Shown: positions 16,034 to 27,353 of the stretch, one piece after another
Position numbering within the stretch: position 1 is the stretch's first letter
Layout of the letters: every line of letters begins with the position of its first letter
NCBI RefSeq assembly: GCF_024347195.1
Contig: NZ_AP025281.1
Location: forward strand, 3,100,001-3,164,000
DNA from: Aliamphritea hakodatensis
Lineage (GTDB): Bacteria > Pseudomonadota > Gammaproteobacteria > Pseudomonadales > Balneatricaceae
Length of the DNA: 64,000 nucleotides
Direction: 5' to 3'
The notes under the pieces: generated by a model
Told to the model about the DNA's origin: nothing
Seen by the model: the letters and a program-made list of their open reading frames with translations, nothing else
The model's database searches: none
Position numbers and translations under genes: made by a program

Positions 16034-16909
16034 ATGAAAAAAACCGCCCGAAGGCGCATGCGCGCCCTGCTTGACGACAACCAATGTATTCCCTGCGCCT
16101 CTGTGTTTGATCCCATGTCCGCACGGATGGCAGAGGATATTGGCTTTCAGACCGGTATTCTGGGAGGCTCTGTCACATCCCTGATGACCCTTGGCGTACC
16201 GGACATCTGTCAGCTGACACTCAGTGAGCTGGTTGAACAGGCCCGCAGGGTATGCCGGGCATCTGCTCTGCCGGTCATTGTGGACGGTGATAACGGCTAC
16301 GGAAACGCCCTTAACGTTGTCAGAACCGTCGAAGCGCTGGAATATGCCTGCGCCTCACTGGTGACACTGGAAGATACTGTTTTACCCCGCGCCTATAAGG
16401 GTTCTGCACAGCAACTGATCCCGGTTGATGAAGCCTGCAGTAAACTGAAAGCAGCCCTGCAAACACGTCGGGACCCTGAATTTGCAATCTTTGCCCGCAC
16501 CCATGCACTGCCGGGCCAGCCGGTGGATGCAATACTGGAAAGAGTAAAAGCCTACAGTGCGACCGGCATCGACGGCCTGTGTATCTTCGGGCTCACCGAC
16601 AAAGACGTTTTAGGTCAGATCGCCACCAGCACCCATCTGCCACTGATGCTGATTACCTACGGTGAGGTTGATTTAGGCAACCAGCAGATGCTGACTGATA
16701 ACAAGGTCAGAATCCGCCTGCAGGGGCATCTGGCGTACGAGGCCGCCGTTCAGGCTACCTACCGGTCATTACAGGCGTTACATCTCCGACACCATCCAAC
16801 GGCTGAATTACGCCATACCGATGCCTCCGCGAAAGCACTGATCAGTGAATATTCACGCCAGTCACACTATGACGCCCTGATTAACGACTATGTCACTCCG
16901 GACAATTAA
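16034..16909 (+). CDS. Oxaloacetate decarboxylase-like enzyme, PEP mutase/isocitrate lyase superfamily
   Basis: The 291-residue protein strongly resembles Pseudomonas aeruginosa PA4872-type oxaloacetate decarboxylase: CASVFDPMSARMAEDIGF, GILGGSVTSLMTLGVPD, and the metal-binding VDGDNGYGNALNV. It lacks the KKCGH loop of isocitrate lyase. It is predicted to be a soluble Mg-dependent enzyme making pyruvate and CO2 from oxaloacetate. It starts 28 bases after the bhc terminator with TTAGGAG before the ATG. Because oxaloacetate is the net product of the bhc cycle, the pairing suggests a route from glyoxylate to pyruvate. A different 2-oxo- or C-P-acid substrate cannot be excluded. Confidence 0.82.
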   Translation: MKKTARRRMRALLDDNQCIPCASVFDPMSARMAEDIGFQTGILGGSVTSLMTLGVPDICQLTLSELVEQARRVCRASALPVIVDGDNGYGNALNVVRTVEALEYACASLVTLEDTVLPRAYKGSAQQLIPVDEACSKLKAALQTRRDPEFAIFARTHALPGQPVDAILERVKAYSATGIDGLCIFGLTDKDVLGQIATSTHLPLMLITYGEVDLGNQQMLTDNKVRIRLQGHLAYEAAVQATYRSLQALHLRHHPTAELRHTDASAKALISEYSRQSHYDALINDYVTPDN

Positions 16910-17027
16910 CCTTCCAGCGGCTTCATTCTGCCGGATCATGCAACAATCTGTTGCTGGCAGGCGACTATATTCCCCGCGCCGTCAGTTTTAGAGTACCCCT
17001 CTGTACTCAGAAACTGACGACAATACC

Positions 17028-17732
17028 GTGTCCCGAAACTATACCCTGCACTATTACTTCGACCCTTTATGTGGCTGGTGCTACGGCGCCGCCCCCCTGC
17101 TGAATCAGGCAAAACGCCTGGCCCCTGAACTGGCCGGACAGGATATACAGCTGAATATTCATCTGCACCCGGGCGGCCTGTTCAGCCAGCCAAACTGCCT
17201 GCCGGTTTCAGACCGGTTCCGGGCGATGGCCAGCCACCACGATGCCCGCATTGCTGACCTGACCGGTCAGACATTCGGTCAGGCCTATCAACAGGAGTTA
17301 CTGTTTGATACCTCCCGGATTCTGGATTCCACGCCCCCTTCCGCTGCTGTGCTGGCAGCTGAAGCATTAGCAGGAAAAGGCACCGAGATGCTGCATAGCC
17401 TGCAAAAGGCGCATTACATCGACGGGCTAGATATCACCGCCGAAGAGGTGCTGGTACAACGGGCCTCTGAAGTACTGAATGCCCCTCAGGATTTTCTGCA
17501 CAGCATGTCCGTCATAACGCCCCGCATCCTAGAACGGTTTAACGACTGCCGCTCACAGATGCAGCGTTTTAACCTGCACGGCTATCCCGGCTTTGTACTT
17601 GAGAAAACGGCGCCCGCATCTGCCCCCCCTGCCGGCCCTGATTCTAATAACTGTGTCGGCGTCATCAATCATCAGCCTTACTATGGACAGCCCATCGCAT
17701 TTGCAGACCACATAATAAGCCTGCTTACCTAA
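17028..17732 (+). CDS. DsbA-family thioredoxin-fold protein (COG3531-like)
   Basis: The 234-residue protein starts with GTG and places its redox motif very near the N-terminus: YYFDPLCGWCYGAAP, a CGWC pair in the first strand-helix of a DsbA/FrnE-like thioredoxin fold. The helical insertion and a second thioredoxin half with HGYPGFVLE (cis-Pro) follow. No signal peptide is present, so it is cytosolic, unlike true DsbA. Substrates are unknown. The ribosome site is weak. The gene stands alone, convergent with the TetR gene. Confidence 0.85.
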   Translation: MSRNYTLHYYFDPLCGWCYGAAPLLNQAKRLAPELAGQDIQLNIHLHPGGLFSQPNCLPVSDRFRAMASHHDARIADLTGQTFGQAYQQELLFDTSRILDSTPPSAAVLAAEALAGKGTEMLHSLQKAHYIDGLDITAEEVLVQRASEVLNAPQDFLHSMSVITPRILERFNDCRSQMQRFNLHGYPGFVLEKTAPASAPPAGPDSNNCVGVINHQPYYGQPIAFADHIISLLT

Positions 17733-17829
17733 GAGGATATACCTGCGAAAATTGGGTTATTCTGAGTGATCAGGCGCAACCGCTCTTGCAGGTAATTCGT
17801 AGTCACTACCCGGCACAACAACCCGCCGG

Positions 17830-18408
17830 TTACCGGTACTTTTCTTCCAGAAGGGTCAGCAGGGCTTTTTCATATGCAGTCCCGAACTCAGTGGTTTCAA
17901 CAGAGTCGCCGGTAATCAGCTTAGCAAGCCCGGGCATCATAATTGGAAAAGACGTGATACTCACCATCGCTAACAGGAAGTAAGCAGGATCAACGTCTTT
18001 ATCTTGCAGTAAATCTGAGTAAATATTTTTTGAATAACGGTAACTGGCGTCATGTTCATCTTTCAGCATGATATCGTCACCGGACACAGCTTCAGATGCC
18101 ATTAAAAGGCGATAATAGTCTTTGGTGACCCCGGCATTTTTCAACCAGTACCGTGAAAGTTCGACCAGGGAATCAACCGGTCCGTGTTGCGCAACTTCGC
18201 TCATTTTCACGATTTCAGCGTTAATCAAGGCTTCAAATAAGCCGGTCTTATCATGAAAGTAATGATAAACCATCCGCTTATTAACACCGGCAGACTGAAC
18301 AATACGGTCTACTCTTGCACCATAAAAACCGTATTCAGAAAACTCTTCCAGCGCGGCTTCCAGTATTTTTTTCTTTGTTTCATGTGGGTTTCTGACTGAT
18401 TTAACCAT
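17830..18408 (-). CDS. TetR/AcrR-family transcriptional repressor
   Basis: The 192-residue protein has a TetR N-terminal HTH (about residues 10-58: KKKILEAALEEFSEYGF, then VDRIVQSAGVNKRMVYHYF) and a helical ligand-binding domain of unknown specificity. It is divergent from a small membrane-protein gene. Two 16-base palindromes in the shared 208-base region are very likely its operators, so it probably represses both itself and the membrane protein. Confidence 0.92.
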   Translation of the reverse strand: MVKSVRNPHETKKKILEAALEEFSEYGFYGARVDRIVQSAGVNKRMVYHYFHDKTGLFEALINAEIVKMSEVAQHGPVDSLVELSRYWLKNAGVTKDYYRLLMASEAVSGDDIMLKDEHDASYRYSKNIYSDLLQDKDVDPAYFLLAMVSITSFPIMMPGLAKLITGDSVETTEFGTAYEKALLTLLEEKYR

Positions 18409-18503
18409 CTGAAATACCGGGATTTATTCTGGATTATATGTAAGTTCTTTAAATGTCGGACAAGCATCTACAGTTAATCATATGCGACCGGCCTTGCCAA
18501 GTA

Positions 18504-18545
18504 GTAACCATATAGTTACCATTCAATTAGTAACTATATGGTTAC
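18504..18545. promoter_or_regulatory. Double palindromic TetR-type operator
   Basis: GTAACCATATAGTTAC (18504-18519) and GTAACTATATGGTTAC (18530-18545) are exact reverse complements, each itself nearly palindromic (GTAAC/GTTAC arms), separated by 10 bases. Centre spacing is 26 bases. The pair sits between the divergent TetR and membrane-protein genes, the expected place for a repressor site. Confidence 0.75.
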
Positions 18546-18616
18546 ATAAAATTCTACCGATCTGTTCAGCACTGACGGATCTTCGTTTGTCAGAGATCAA
18601 ACCGAAAAGGCCCCTT

Positions 18617-19066
18617 ATGATTTACCTCCTGTTAAAAACATTACACGTGCTGTTCATGGCATTCTGGCTAGCGGCAATCATCAAAGAAATCGGTACGTCA
18701 CACAGGTTCACCGGGAACCGGCAAAAAGATAAAGCACACAGCGTTGAGCTGGAAAAACAGGCGGGACGGCTGGGAACCATCAGTGGCATGGGAAGTATTT
18801 TAAGTGGCGGTGCACTTATATTCCTACTGGGTTTTGGCAATGTACCCTGGGCCATTTATGCGGGCCTCCTGATCACTGTCGTGATGGCCTTTATCGGCGC
18901 ACTGGCCATAGGAGGTAATTTTCATAAAATAATTGCAGGAATTGAGAAAGATTTTCAGATCAGTGAACTGGAAATGTTGCAAAGAAGGCTTAAAAACTGG
19001 AGCTGGCTGATGCTGCTGCTCTGGACATGCGTTTTCCTTTTGATGTCACTGCGGCATCTGTTCTAA
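18617..19066 (+). CDS. Small integral membrane protein under TetR control
   Basis: This 149-residue protein has about four hydrophobic segments: residues 2-22 (LLLKTLHVLFMAFWLAA), 55-75, 80-103 and 128-147. The N-terminal K-x-LHVL motif with a conserved tryptophan recalls DUF2269-type membrane proteins, but this is a weak likeness. The function is unknown; TetR linkage suggests a response to a toxic compound. An in-frame start at 18482 would run through the operator pair, so the ATG at 18617 is chosen. Confidence 0.75.
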   Translation: MIYLLLKTLHVLFMAFWLAAIIKEIGTSHRFTGNRQKDKAHSVELEKQAGRLGTISGMGSILSGGALIFLLGFGNVPWAIYAGLLITVVMAFIGALAIGGNFHKIIAGIEKDFQISELEMLQRRLKNWSWLMLLLWTCVFLLMSLRHLF

Positions 19067-19211
19067 GTAACAGGCTCCCTTCAGGACATCTATATCTTCT
19101 GTTTCGGGAAATATTCTGCCAGCCCCTTCAGATACTCCGGACAACCGAAGTCAGTATTGCAACACCACCCGTAATAAAAAATGCTTTTATACAGAGCCGG
19201 CCCTCTAACGA

Positions 19212-19937
19212 TCAGGCCGGGGTTACCCGGCCACCGGCCCAGATATTGCCCGCCTCACAACGCAGGTGAATACGGTTCGGATAATCCGGAAACCCCATCA
19301 TAACGCTGCAGCCGGCCTCACTGATGGTCAGTGGCAACGCTGAACAGCACACACCGCAGGCAGGATCTTCCGGCATGTTAAATAACGGATTCGTCGCCCG
19401 GGCATACAGCTGTCCTTCATGCTCGGTGTACAGCACATAACCACTGAAATCCCGCCCCTGATTCCAGTCCGCCAGCGCCGGCAAATTAAACTCAGCAGCA
19501 TTGAGTGCCTGCAGTGAATCCACCCAGATACACAGCTTGGCCTTACCCGCACTGTGCACCCCTTCAAGATGAATATTGCCCGGCATCAGCCCCAGCCAGC
19601 AGGCTGAAAAGCCTTCCAGATCGATAGCCGGGGACTCCCGTGCGCCCAAATTCACTTCTGCAAGCTCTCCGTCACAGCGTACCTGCATCACCCCCGCGGC
19701 GGTTTCTACCTGCCCGGCGGTCATCTGCAACGCCCGGACAGCCCCCAATAACGCATGACCACACAGGGGCGCTTCCTTCGAACCGGGATAAAAAAACCGC
19801 AGACGCCGCGCCGCTATTGCAGAGTTTTCAGCCAGCACCTGGACCGGAACCCCGCTGTTTTCCTCATTTTCAGGCACGTCAGTCATCGCCATCAGATTTC
19901 CCTGACCGGCGGCATTCCCAAATACTCTGAATCGCAT
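19212..19937 (-). CDS. PhzF-family isomerase-like protein, catalytic Glu apparently lost
   Basis: The 241-residue protein is a PhzF/YddE homologue: MRFRVFGNAAGQGNLMAM aligns with the family N-terminus, LCGHALLGAVRAL with the GH(A/P)TLG motif of domain one, and EDPACGVCCSALP with the second domain. It is shorter than usual (260-300). The segment that normally carries the catalytic Glu (N-x-SET-x-F) reads AENSAIAARRLRFF, with Ala at the expected Glu and several residues deleted. AGGAGG fixes the start. It may be an inactive or altered enzyme. Its physiological role is unknown. Confidence 0.82.
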   Translation of the reverse strand: MRFRVFGNAAGQGNLMAMTDVPENEENSGVPVQVLAENSAIAARRLRFFYPGSKEAPLCGHALLGAVRALQMTAGQVETAAGVMQVRCDGELAEVNLGARESPAIDLEGFSACWLGLMPGNIHLEGVHSAGKAKLCIWVDSLQALNAAEFNLPALADWNQGRDFSGYVLYTEHEGQLYARATNPLFNMPEDPACGVCCSALPLTISEAGCSVMMGFPDYPNRIHLRCEAGNIWAGGRVTPA

Positions 19938-20108
19938 TGCTGCCTCCTGCAAAGCGGTTGCACTGAACCGCCAATAACGCCATCATATTGCGCTGAATTT
20001 ATGCCGGCCCGGTGTATGCTTTCACCCAATTGCCGACAGACTTACTTCCATTTTTTACAGTAAGCACCGTCAGGCAGCAATCAGATTATTTATTTCAGGC
20101 GAATCTCT

Positions 20109-20579
20109 ATGAGTAATTTCAGCGATGTATCCTTTCTTAACTCAGTTTTTGGCAACGTTCAGGGTGATAAAACCAATCCTGACTGGCAAAAAGCGGCCAA
20201 GCAGTTACACCTGATAAAAGAAGAGCTGGCTGAGCTGGTAGAAGGTATAGAGAATCAGGATATCAGCGAAGTCCGTGATGCCATTGCCGACGTACTGGTC
20301 ACCACATATGGCATGGCCCATGTTCTGGGGATTGATGCCGATCAGGACATGGCAACCGTACAGGCAAGCAACCTGTCCAAGCTGTGTAAGACACAAGAAG
20401 AAGTTGAACAGACCCTGGCGTATTACAGCGAAGAAGTTGGCCTGCAGGTATACAGCGGTGGCGAACTGCCGGAAGCCTTTATTAAATCAGCGCAAGACCA
20501 GACCGGTAAAGACGGCAAGTTCTACCCGGCGCACAAGTTCCTGAAATGCATTAACTGGCACGAGCCGGAATTCGTTTAA
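20109..20579 (+). CDS. MazG-like nucleoside triphosphate pyrophosphohydrolase
   Basis: The 156-residue, all-alpha protein carries the NTP-PPase metal motifs: KEELAELVEG (E-x2-E) and later EVRDAIADVLVTTYG (D-x3-D type). It would hydrolyse a nucleotide triphosphate to monophosphate and pyrophosphate, for example to clean damaged nucleotides. The C-terminal third (GKFYPAHKFLKCINW) is not part of the core motif and resembles extensions in phage-like members. It is a monocistronic gene with a terminator-like hairpin after it. Confidence 0.8.
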   Translation: MSNFSDVSFLNSVFGNVQGDKTNPDWQKAAKQLHLIKEELAELVEGIENQDISEVRDAIADVLVTTYGMAHVLGIDADQDMATVQASNLSKLCKTQEEVEQTLAYYSEEVGLQVYSGGELPEAFIKSAQDQTGKDGKFYPAHKFLKCINWHEPEFV

Positions 20580-20593
20580 GTACCGCCTTGTCC

Positions 20594-20617
20594 GCCGGAC
20601 AGCCAGGGCTGTCCGGC
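20594..20617 (+). terminator. Hairpin between convergent MazG-like and enolase-family genes
   Basis: GCCGGACAGCC and GGCTGTCCGGC form an almost loopless 11-base-pair stem, followed by a T-rich TTCTCTATT. The T-run is interrupted, so terminator strength is uncertain. Confidence 0.6.
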
Positions 20618-20640
20618 TTCTCTATTCCCTCTTCTTATAC

Positions 20641-21762
20641 TCAGCCGTAACTGGCCACAGGTTCACCCAGCACATCCAGCCTTGGAGTAATGCCCAGACC
20701 AGGCTCGTCCGGTGCCATAACCAGACCGTTCTCCACCCTGAAATTACCGTCGGCGGTTGTCAGGCTCACCATGTCCCGGCACTCAAGTACGGAACGTAAC
20801 AGTTCCGGCCTGACTGTCTGGCCTAAATGGACGATGGCGGCAAATGCAATATCAGAACCGGTGGTTTCCTGTACGCTCAGGGTCAGCCCTGCAGCGGTAC
20901 AGATATCCCGCTGCCGGCGGCCACGGGTCAGTCCGCCATTCTTGGAAATTTTCAGGCCAATGCCGTCCGCCAGATCATTGGCAACGATCTGCGTTATAGC
21001 CGCTTCATCCAGCGCCAGCTCATCCCAGATAATGGGGACATCGCAGCGGGCACGCAGGGACTGGCATTCCCGAACTGTTGCGCAAGGAGCCTCCAGCACG
21101 ATGTCCAGCCCGGCCGGCAACAGACGGATCATGCGCAACGCATGTTCCACGGACATACCGCCGTTAGCATCCACCAGAAAATATTCACCAGGCTGCCGAT
21201 CCGCCAGCGAAGCGGTAATCCGTTCAGCATCCAGCGCCGGCCCACCTTCTGCCTCCGCCGCACCAACCTTAATTGAATGGCTGCGGTAGCCCTGCGCCCG
21301 GTGTTCAGCAATGCGGCGACGCATATCGTCCGGATCACCGGCATAAATCGACGAGATAATTGGCATGGCTGCCCGGGTACGCCCGCCTAATAAATCACAG
21401 ACAGGCATCCCGGTTGCTTTACCGAAGATATCCCAGCAAGCGACATCTATCGCGGTTTTGGCATGATTGTGGCCAACCAGTGCGCCATCCATCGCATCAT
21501 TCATCCGGTCAACATGACGGGGATCAAGCCCGATCAGTTGCGGGGCTATTTCAGCGATGCCGGCCCGCACCCCCAGTGCATGGGCGGCAATGTAGGTTGC
21601 GCCAAACGGGGTGCTTTCCCCCCAGCCTTCCAGGCCGGTATCCGTGGTAATTCTGACAAAGGTAGCATCGAAACTGTGGTACTCGCGGCCGCCGGATAAC
21701 CGGTATACGCCGCCCGAGTAGGGTAAATCCTGCTGAAACACATCAATACGGGCAATTTTCAT
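20641..21762 (-). CDS. Enolase-superfamily (mandelate racemase/muconate lactonising) enzyme, cis-3-hydroxyproline dehydratase-like
   Basis: The 373-residue protein has the capping domain (1-130) and the barrel with metal ligands in LVDANGG, LEAPC and IIWDEL, a barrel lysine in HSIKVGA and a second one in GLKISKNGG. DVACWDIFGKATGMPVCDLL is the family's signature helix. Overall pattern, including the C-terminal PGLGITP ending, is closest to the cis-3-hydroxy-L-proline dehydratase / hydroxyproline-betaine epimerase group. The first Lys of the usual KxK is Ser here. Substrate is therefore a guess; dehydration or epimerisation of an amino or sugar acid is the family chemistry. Confidence 0.85.
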   Translation of the reverse strand: MKIARIDVFQQDLPYSGGVYRLSGGREYHSFDATFVRITTDTGLEGWGESTPFGATYIAAHALGVRAGIAEIAPQLIGLDPRHVDRMNDAMDGALVGHNHAKTAIDVACWDIFGKATGMPVCDLLGGRTRAAMPIISSIYAGDPDDMRRRIAEHRAQGYRSHSIKVGAAEAEGGPALDAERITASLADRQPGEYFLVDANGGMSVEHALRMIRLLPAGLDIVLEAPCATVRECQSLRARCDVPIIWDELALDEAAITQIVANDLADGIGLKISKNGGLTRGRRQRDICTAAGLTLSVQETTGSDIAFAAIVHLGQTVRPELLRSVLECRDMVSLTTADGNFRVENGLVMAPDEPGLGITPRLDVLGEPVASYG

Positions 21763-21896
21763 GGCAATCTTCTTATTATGATTTTGCGGATTTTGAATAT
21801 CGAACTGTTCCTTTATAGCCCAGTCAAGATACCCCTTACTCTCACAAAAGCGAAGAAGATTGCCAATCCTATGAAACGGCTACATCACTCTTTATA

Positions 21897-23681
21897 TCAG
21901 GTAGAATGCCTGACTTGCTCCGGATACAGCGGTGGTAATTTTTCACTGCTGCGCTTAGCCGGCGTACCGACCGTATCCAGAATCCTGGTCAGACCACTGC
22001 TGTCATAGGTGACAGTGGCACTGCCTTCAGAGCCGAACACCACAGCCTCCAGTGCTGTTATTTCCCGGTTGAGTTCGGCATTCATTTGCGGCCGTTGCCG
22101 CCAACGCATCCAGCTTAGCAGGGCAAGGTATATCTGACGGTTATCCCCTGCCCGGATCGCCTCGCGCAATACTTCAAGCTGTACGGTTTCTTTATCCGCC
22201 CCCGGTGAAGATGCTGCGGTCTTTACGGCATTTCCCCCCTGCCCCCGGGCAGACATATCAGCCAAAGGCTGCCGGCGGGCTGAACCTTTGCGCTGCCTGA
22301 TAATGAGCAGCGTCAGTAACAGCAGAACCGCTAAAGCAGCCGCTTCGTAGCGCTTATCTTTAAGGAGAGCAAACACATCCGAAGCCGCAGATGCCGGCTC
22401 AGCAGCCCCGGTCCCGGTTGCCTCAGGCTGCGCCGGTAATGCAGTCACCTGAGCAGGCTGTGCCTGACTGGCAATCCCTTCCACGGTAATGGTCTGCGCC
22501 GGTAAAACAGCCTCTTTCTGCTCACTGCTACCGGTATCCAACCAGCTTACCCGCACTTCTGGCAGAGTCACTTCACCGGGCACAGTAGGCACCACAGAAA
22601 TCAGCGTATCCCGCCGGGCAACGGTGCCTTCGGCGCTCTGCACCTGATGAACACGGCTGTCATCCACATACAGCTTCACATCTTCAGTACCGGTTATGTG
22701 CAGATCCGGCAATTGTTCCGGCCGGGCACCTAACGCCAACAGGCTGATCTTGCGGCTTACCGCCTCTCCTACCCTGAACACCGGGTTCTGAGACTCCCAG
22801 CTGGCCTCTATCTGCACAGCCCGGGCCGGCAGGAACCAACTGCCTGCAGCCGCGTCCGGATTACCGGCAATCTGCAGGCCGGTCGCATCGGAACGCACCT
22901 TAAACGGTTTCCCCTGGCTGAACATGCCACCAAAGCCAAACTGCTGAAGCATGGCGCTGCGGTCAAACGGGAAGCCTGAAAACGGCGATCTTGTCTGCCG
23001 GGCATCCGCCACTTCCCCCTGCAGTACAAACGGCCCCAACGTCAGTTCACCGCTGGTGTGTGGCCGTAACAGATAATCCCGCTCAATGATGTTCACGCCC
23101 TGCCCCTGAACCAGCCGGTCTTCACCGTTCTGAGTCAGCTCAAAATCCGGACTCTGTGGCGCAATTAGTGTCGCCTGCTGTATGGGCTGACGTACCTCCA
23201 TCCTCACTGTTACAGGAATTTCCTGATAAATATAATGCGGTGACTGATCCGCCAGGCTGACCGTGACACTGATGCCGTCAGCACCAACCGCTTTAGGCAT
23301 CTCGCTGATGTCCACCACCTGCACTGATGCAGTATCACTGCTGACCGCACCGGCAAAAATTGCCGGGATTGTCAGCTCCCCGGTATGCTTTGCTGCCAGC
23401 GTAATAATCCAGCTTTGCTGAGCGCTTTTTCGGCCATTAATGATACTGGTCTGCATGGACTGGGACGTTCCCTGCACAGCAAAATCCTTTGCCAGTGGCG
23501 TCAGATCCGGCGCAGATGCCTGCGGGTCACGGGTGCTCAGAATCAGCTGAAAGCTATCACCCACGGCAACCTTCTGTGCATTCAGCCGGGCATCCAGACC
23601 GGCCGCCAGCAACGCCGGCGACATAGCGGCTGCGGTCACCGCCGCAGCCAGAGTGAGTGTTTTAAAACGGAATGACTTCAT
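21897..23681 (-). CDS. batD: BatD-family membrane protein
   Basis: This 594-residue protein has an N-terminal signal peptide (about 1-27), a periplasmic region of beta-sandwich repeats typical of BatD (DARLNAQKVAVGDSFQLIL near the start, QEIPVTVRMEV further on), and one C-terminal transmembrane segment (AAALAVLLLLTLLIIRQRKG). It is the last gene of the moxR-Bat operon, 12 bases after the VWA-TPR gene, with AGAGG before the ATG. Bat proteins were named for aerotolerance in Bacteroides; in proteobacteria they are thought to form an envelope complex with the VWA proteins and MoxR. The molecular role is unproven. Confidence 0.9.
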   Translation of the reverse strand: MKSFRFKTLTLAAAVTAAAMSPALLAAGLDARLNAQKVAVGDSFQLILSTRDPQASAPDLTPLAKDFAVQGTSQSMQTSIINGRKSAQQSWIITLAAKHTGELTIPAIFAGAVSSDTASVQVVDISEMPKAVGADGISVTVSLADQSPHYIYQEIPVTVRMEVRQPIQQATLIAPQSPDFELTQNGEDRLVQGQGVNIIERDYLLRPHTSGELTLGPFVLQGEVADARQTRSPFSGFPFDRSAMLQQFGFGGMFSQGKPFKVRSDATGLQIAGNPDAAAGSWFLPARAVQIEASWESQNPVFRVGEAVSRKISLLALGARPEQLPDLHITGTEDVKLYVDDSRVHQVQSAEGTVARRDTLISVVPTVPGEVTLPEVRVSWLDTGSSEQKEAVLPAQTITVEGIASQAQPAQVTALPAQPEATGTGAAEPASAASDVFALLKDKRYEAAALAVLLLLTLLIIRQRKGSARRQPLADMSARGQGGNAVKTAASSPGADKETVQLEVLREAIRAGDNRQIYLALLSWMRWRQRPQMNAELNREITALEAVVFGSEGSATVTYDSSGLTRILDTVGTPAKRSSEKLPPLYPEQVRHST

Positions 23682-23693
23682 CTTTAACCTCTT

Positions 23694-25831
<2,138 letters not shown>

Positions 25832-25832
<1 letters not shown>

Positions 25833-26860
25833 CACTGAACCTCCGCACGGTTAACCCGGTTTACACTCAGCACACCGCCGACTAACAGGCTGAGTACAGC
25901 CAAGAGTGCCGTCAGCCCCAGCGCGATCCCCGCCGGCCAGAAATACAGGGCGACTTCCGGCCGTACATATACCGGCTCACCGCTGACTGGCTCCAGCCGG
26001 TCAATGGCCCGGTAAATGCTGGCCAGCCCCTGTTCATCGGTCGCCCGGAAATATTCACCGCCGGTCATGGCAGCAATGTCACGCAGACTTGTTTCATCCA
26101 GACCCTGTGAAGGGTTGACCACCTGCCGGCCAAACACAGTATTCACCTGCACGGCATCCGCTCCCACACCAATGGTATAAATCCGGATACCGAGTTTTTT
26201 AGCCAGCGCAGCCGCCTGCAGGGGGTCCATAACACCTTCGTTGTTGGCACCGTCGGTCAGCAACACCAGCACCCGACTGTCTTCGGCCCTGTCTTTCAGG
26301 CGTTTGGCAGCAATGGCTATCGCATCGCCAATGGCGGTTTTCTGGCCGGTCAGCCCCACCTGTGCCTGACCCAGCAGTTCCCGGACAGCTTCACGGTCAA
26401 AGGTTAACGGCGCCTGCAGATACGCCCGGTCAGAAAACAGCACCAGGCCGACACGGTCACCTTCCCGCCGCCGGAGAAAATCATCCGCCGCCTGTTTCAC
26501 CACAGCCAGCCGGGTTGCCCGCTGTCCGCCACGGGTCAGATCTTCCTCTTGCATTGAACCGGACAGGTCGATGGCCATCATCAGATCCCTTCCCTGTGCC
26601 GGCAACGGAACCTCTTCCCCCACCAGTGCCGGCCGCGCCAGTGCAGTCACCAGTAATCCCCAGATACTCCAGGCCATCAGCAAGCGCCACAGGCTCTGAC
26701 CCGCTGCACCGGCAGCAGAGGTCTGCTGCACCGAAAAGCGGGCATAAAATGGCACGCGCAATGCCCCGCCAGTACCTGCAGCCACCGGTTTCAGATACCG
26801 GCGGGCAAGCAACGGCAGCGGTAATAACAGAAAGGCCAGCGGCCATATAAAGGTAATCAT
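25832..26860 (-). CDS. batA: BatA-type VWA membrane protein
   Basis: This 342-residue protein has two N-terminal membrane segments (about 5-20 and 55-75), an intact VWA domain (about 90-285) with the metal-binding motif AIDLSGSM plus TDGANNEG, and a C-terminal membrane helix (about 305-330). The VWA domain faces a metal-dependent partner, presumably in the Bat complex. AGGAGG precedes the ATG, which overlaps the end of the DUF4381 gene by four bases. Its MIDAS is complete, unlike that of its downstream neighbour. Confidence 0.93.
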
Positions 26861-27351
26861 GTATGCCTCCTGATCCAGTGCTCGCTTTTATCCAGCAGGC
26901 TGCTGTGATCCGGCATTTCATCGTCTGCAGGAAAATGATCCTGCTGACGGTACGGCGCACTGGCAATAAACCCGGCAATCCCGGATGCCATCCCCTGCCT
27001 GCCCTGACACAAATACTCACGCCATTGCCCGTCACTGAGTTTGCCCGATTCCCGGTTACCCGCCGCCATGGCGATCCGATGCAGCAGTACTGATAAACGG
27101 GTCGCCAGCTCAACCGCATGCATATCAGCGGCCCCGCGCCGCAGCAGCGCCAGCTCCTGAAGGGCGATATACCGCAGGCTGCGCCGGTGAAAATACCGAT
27201 ACACCAGTACCGCGATGAGTAACGTGACAACAGCGCCTGCGGCCAGCCACCAGCCCGGTGCCAGCGGCCACCATGAAACCGCTTCCGGTAAGCTGATATC
27301 CCGCAGTAACGCCAGCTGGGCCTGAACATCAGGTGTAAGATTGGATTCCAT
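26857..27351 (-). CDS. DUF4381-family membrane protein
   Basis: The 164-residue protein has a proline-rich start (LRDISLPEAVSWWPLAPGWW), one membrane helix (about 32-50) and a cytosolic helical domain. Position between DUF58 and batA, size and the SWWPLAPGWW motif identify it as the small DUF4381 member that accompanies MoxR/Bat operons. GGAGCTAAAG precedes the ATG, two bases after the DUF58 stop. It probably anchors or bridges the complex; no enzyme activity is suggested. Confidence 0.85.
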   Translation of the reverse strand: MESNLTPDVQAQLALLRDISLPEAVSWWPLAPGWWLAAGAVVTLLIAVLVYRYFHRRSLRYIALQELALLRRGAADMHAVELATRLSVLLHRIAMAAGNRESGKLSDGQWREYLCQGRQGMASGIAGFIASAPYRQQDHFPADDEMPDHSSLLDKSEHWIRRHT

Positions 27352-27353
27352 CT

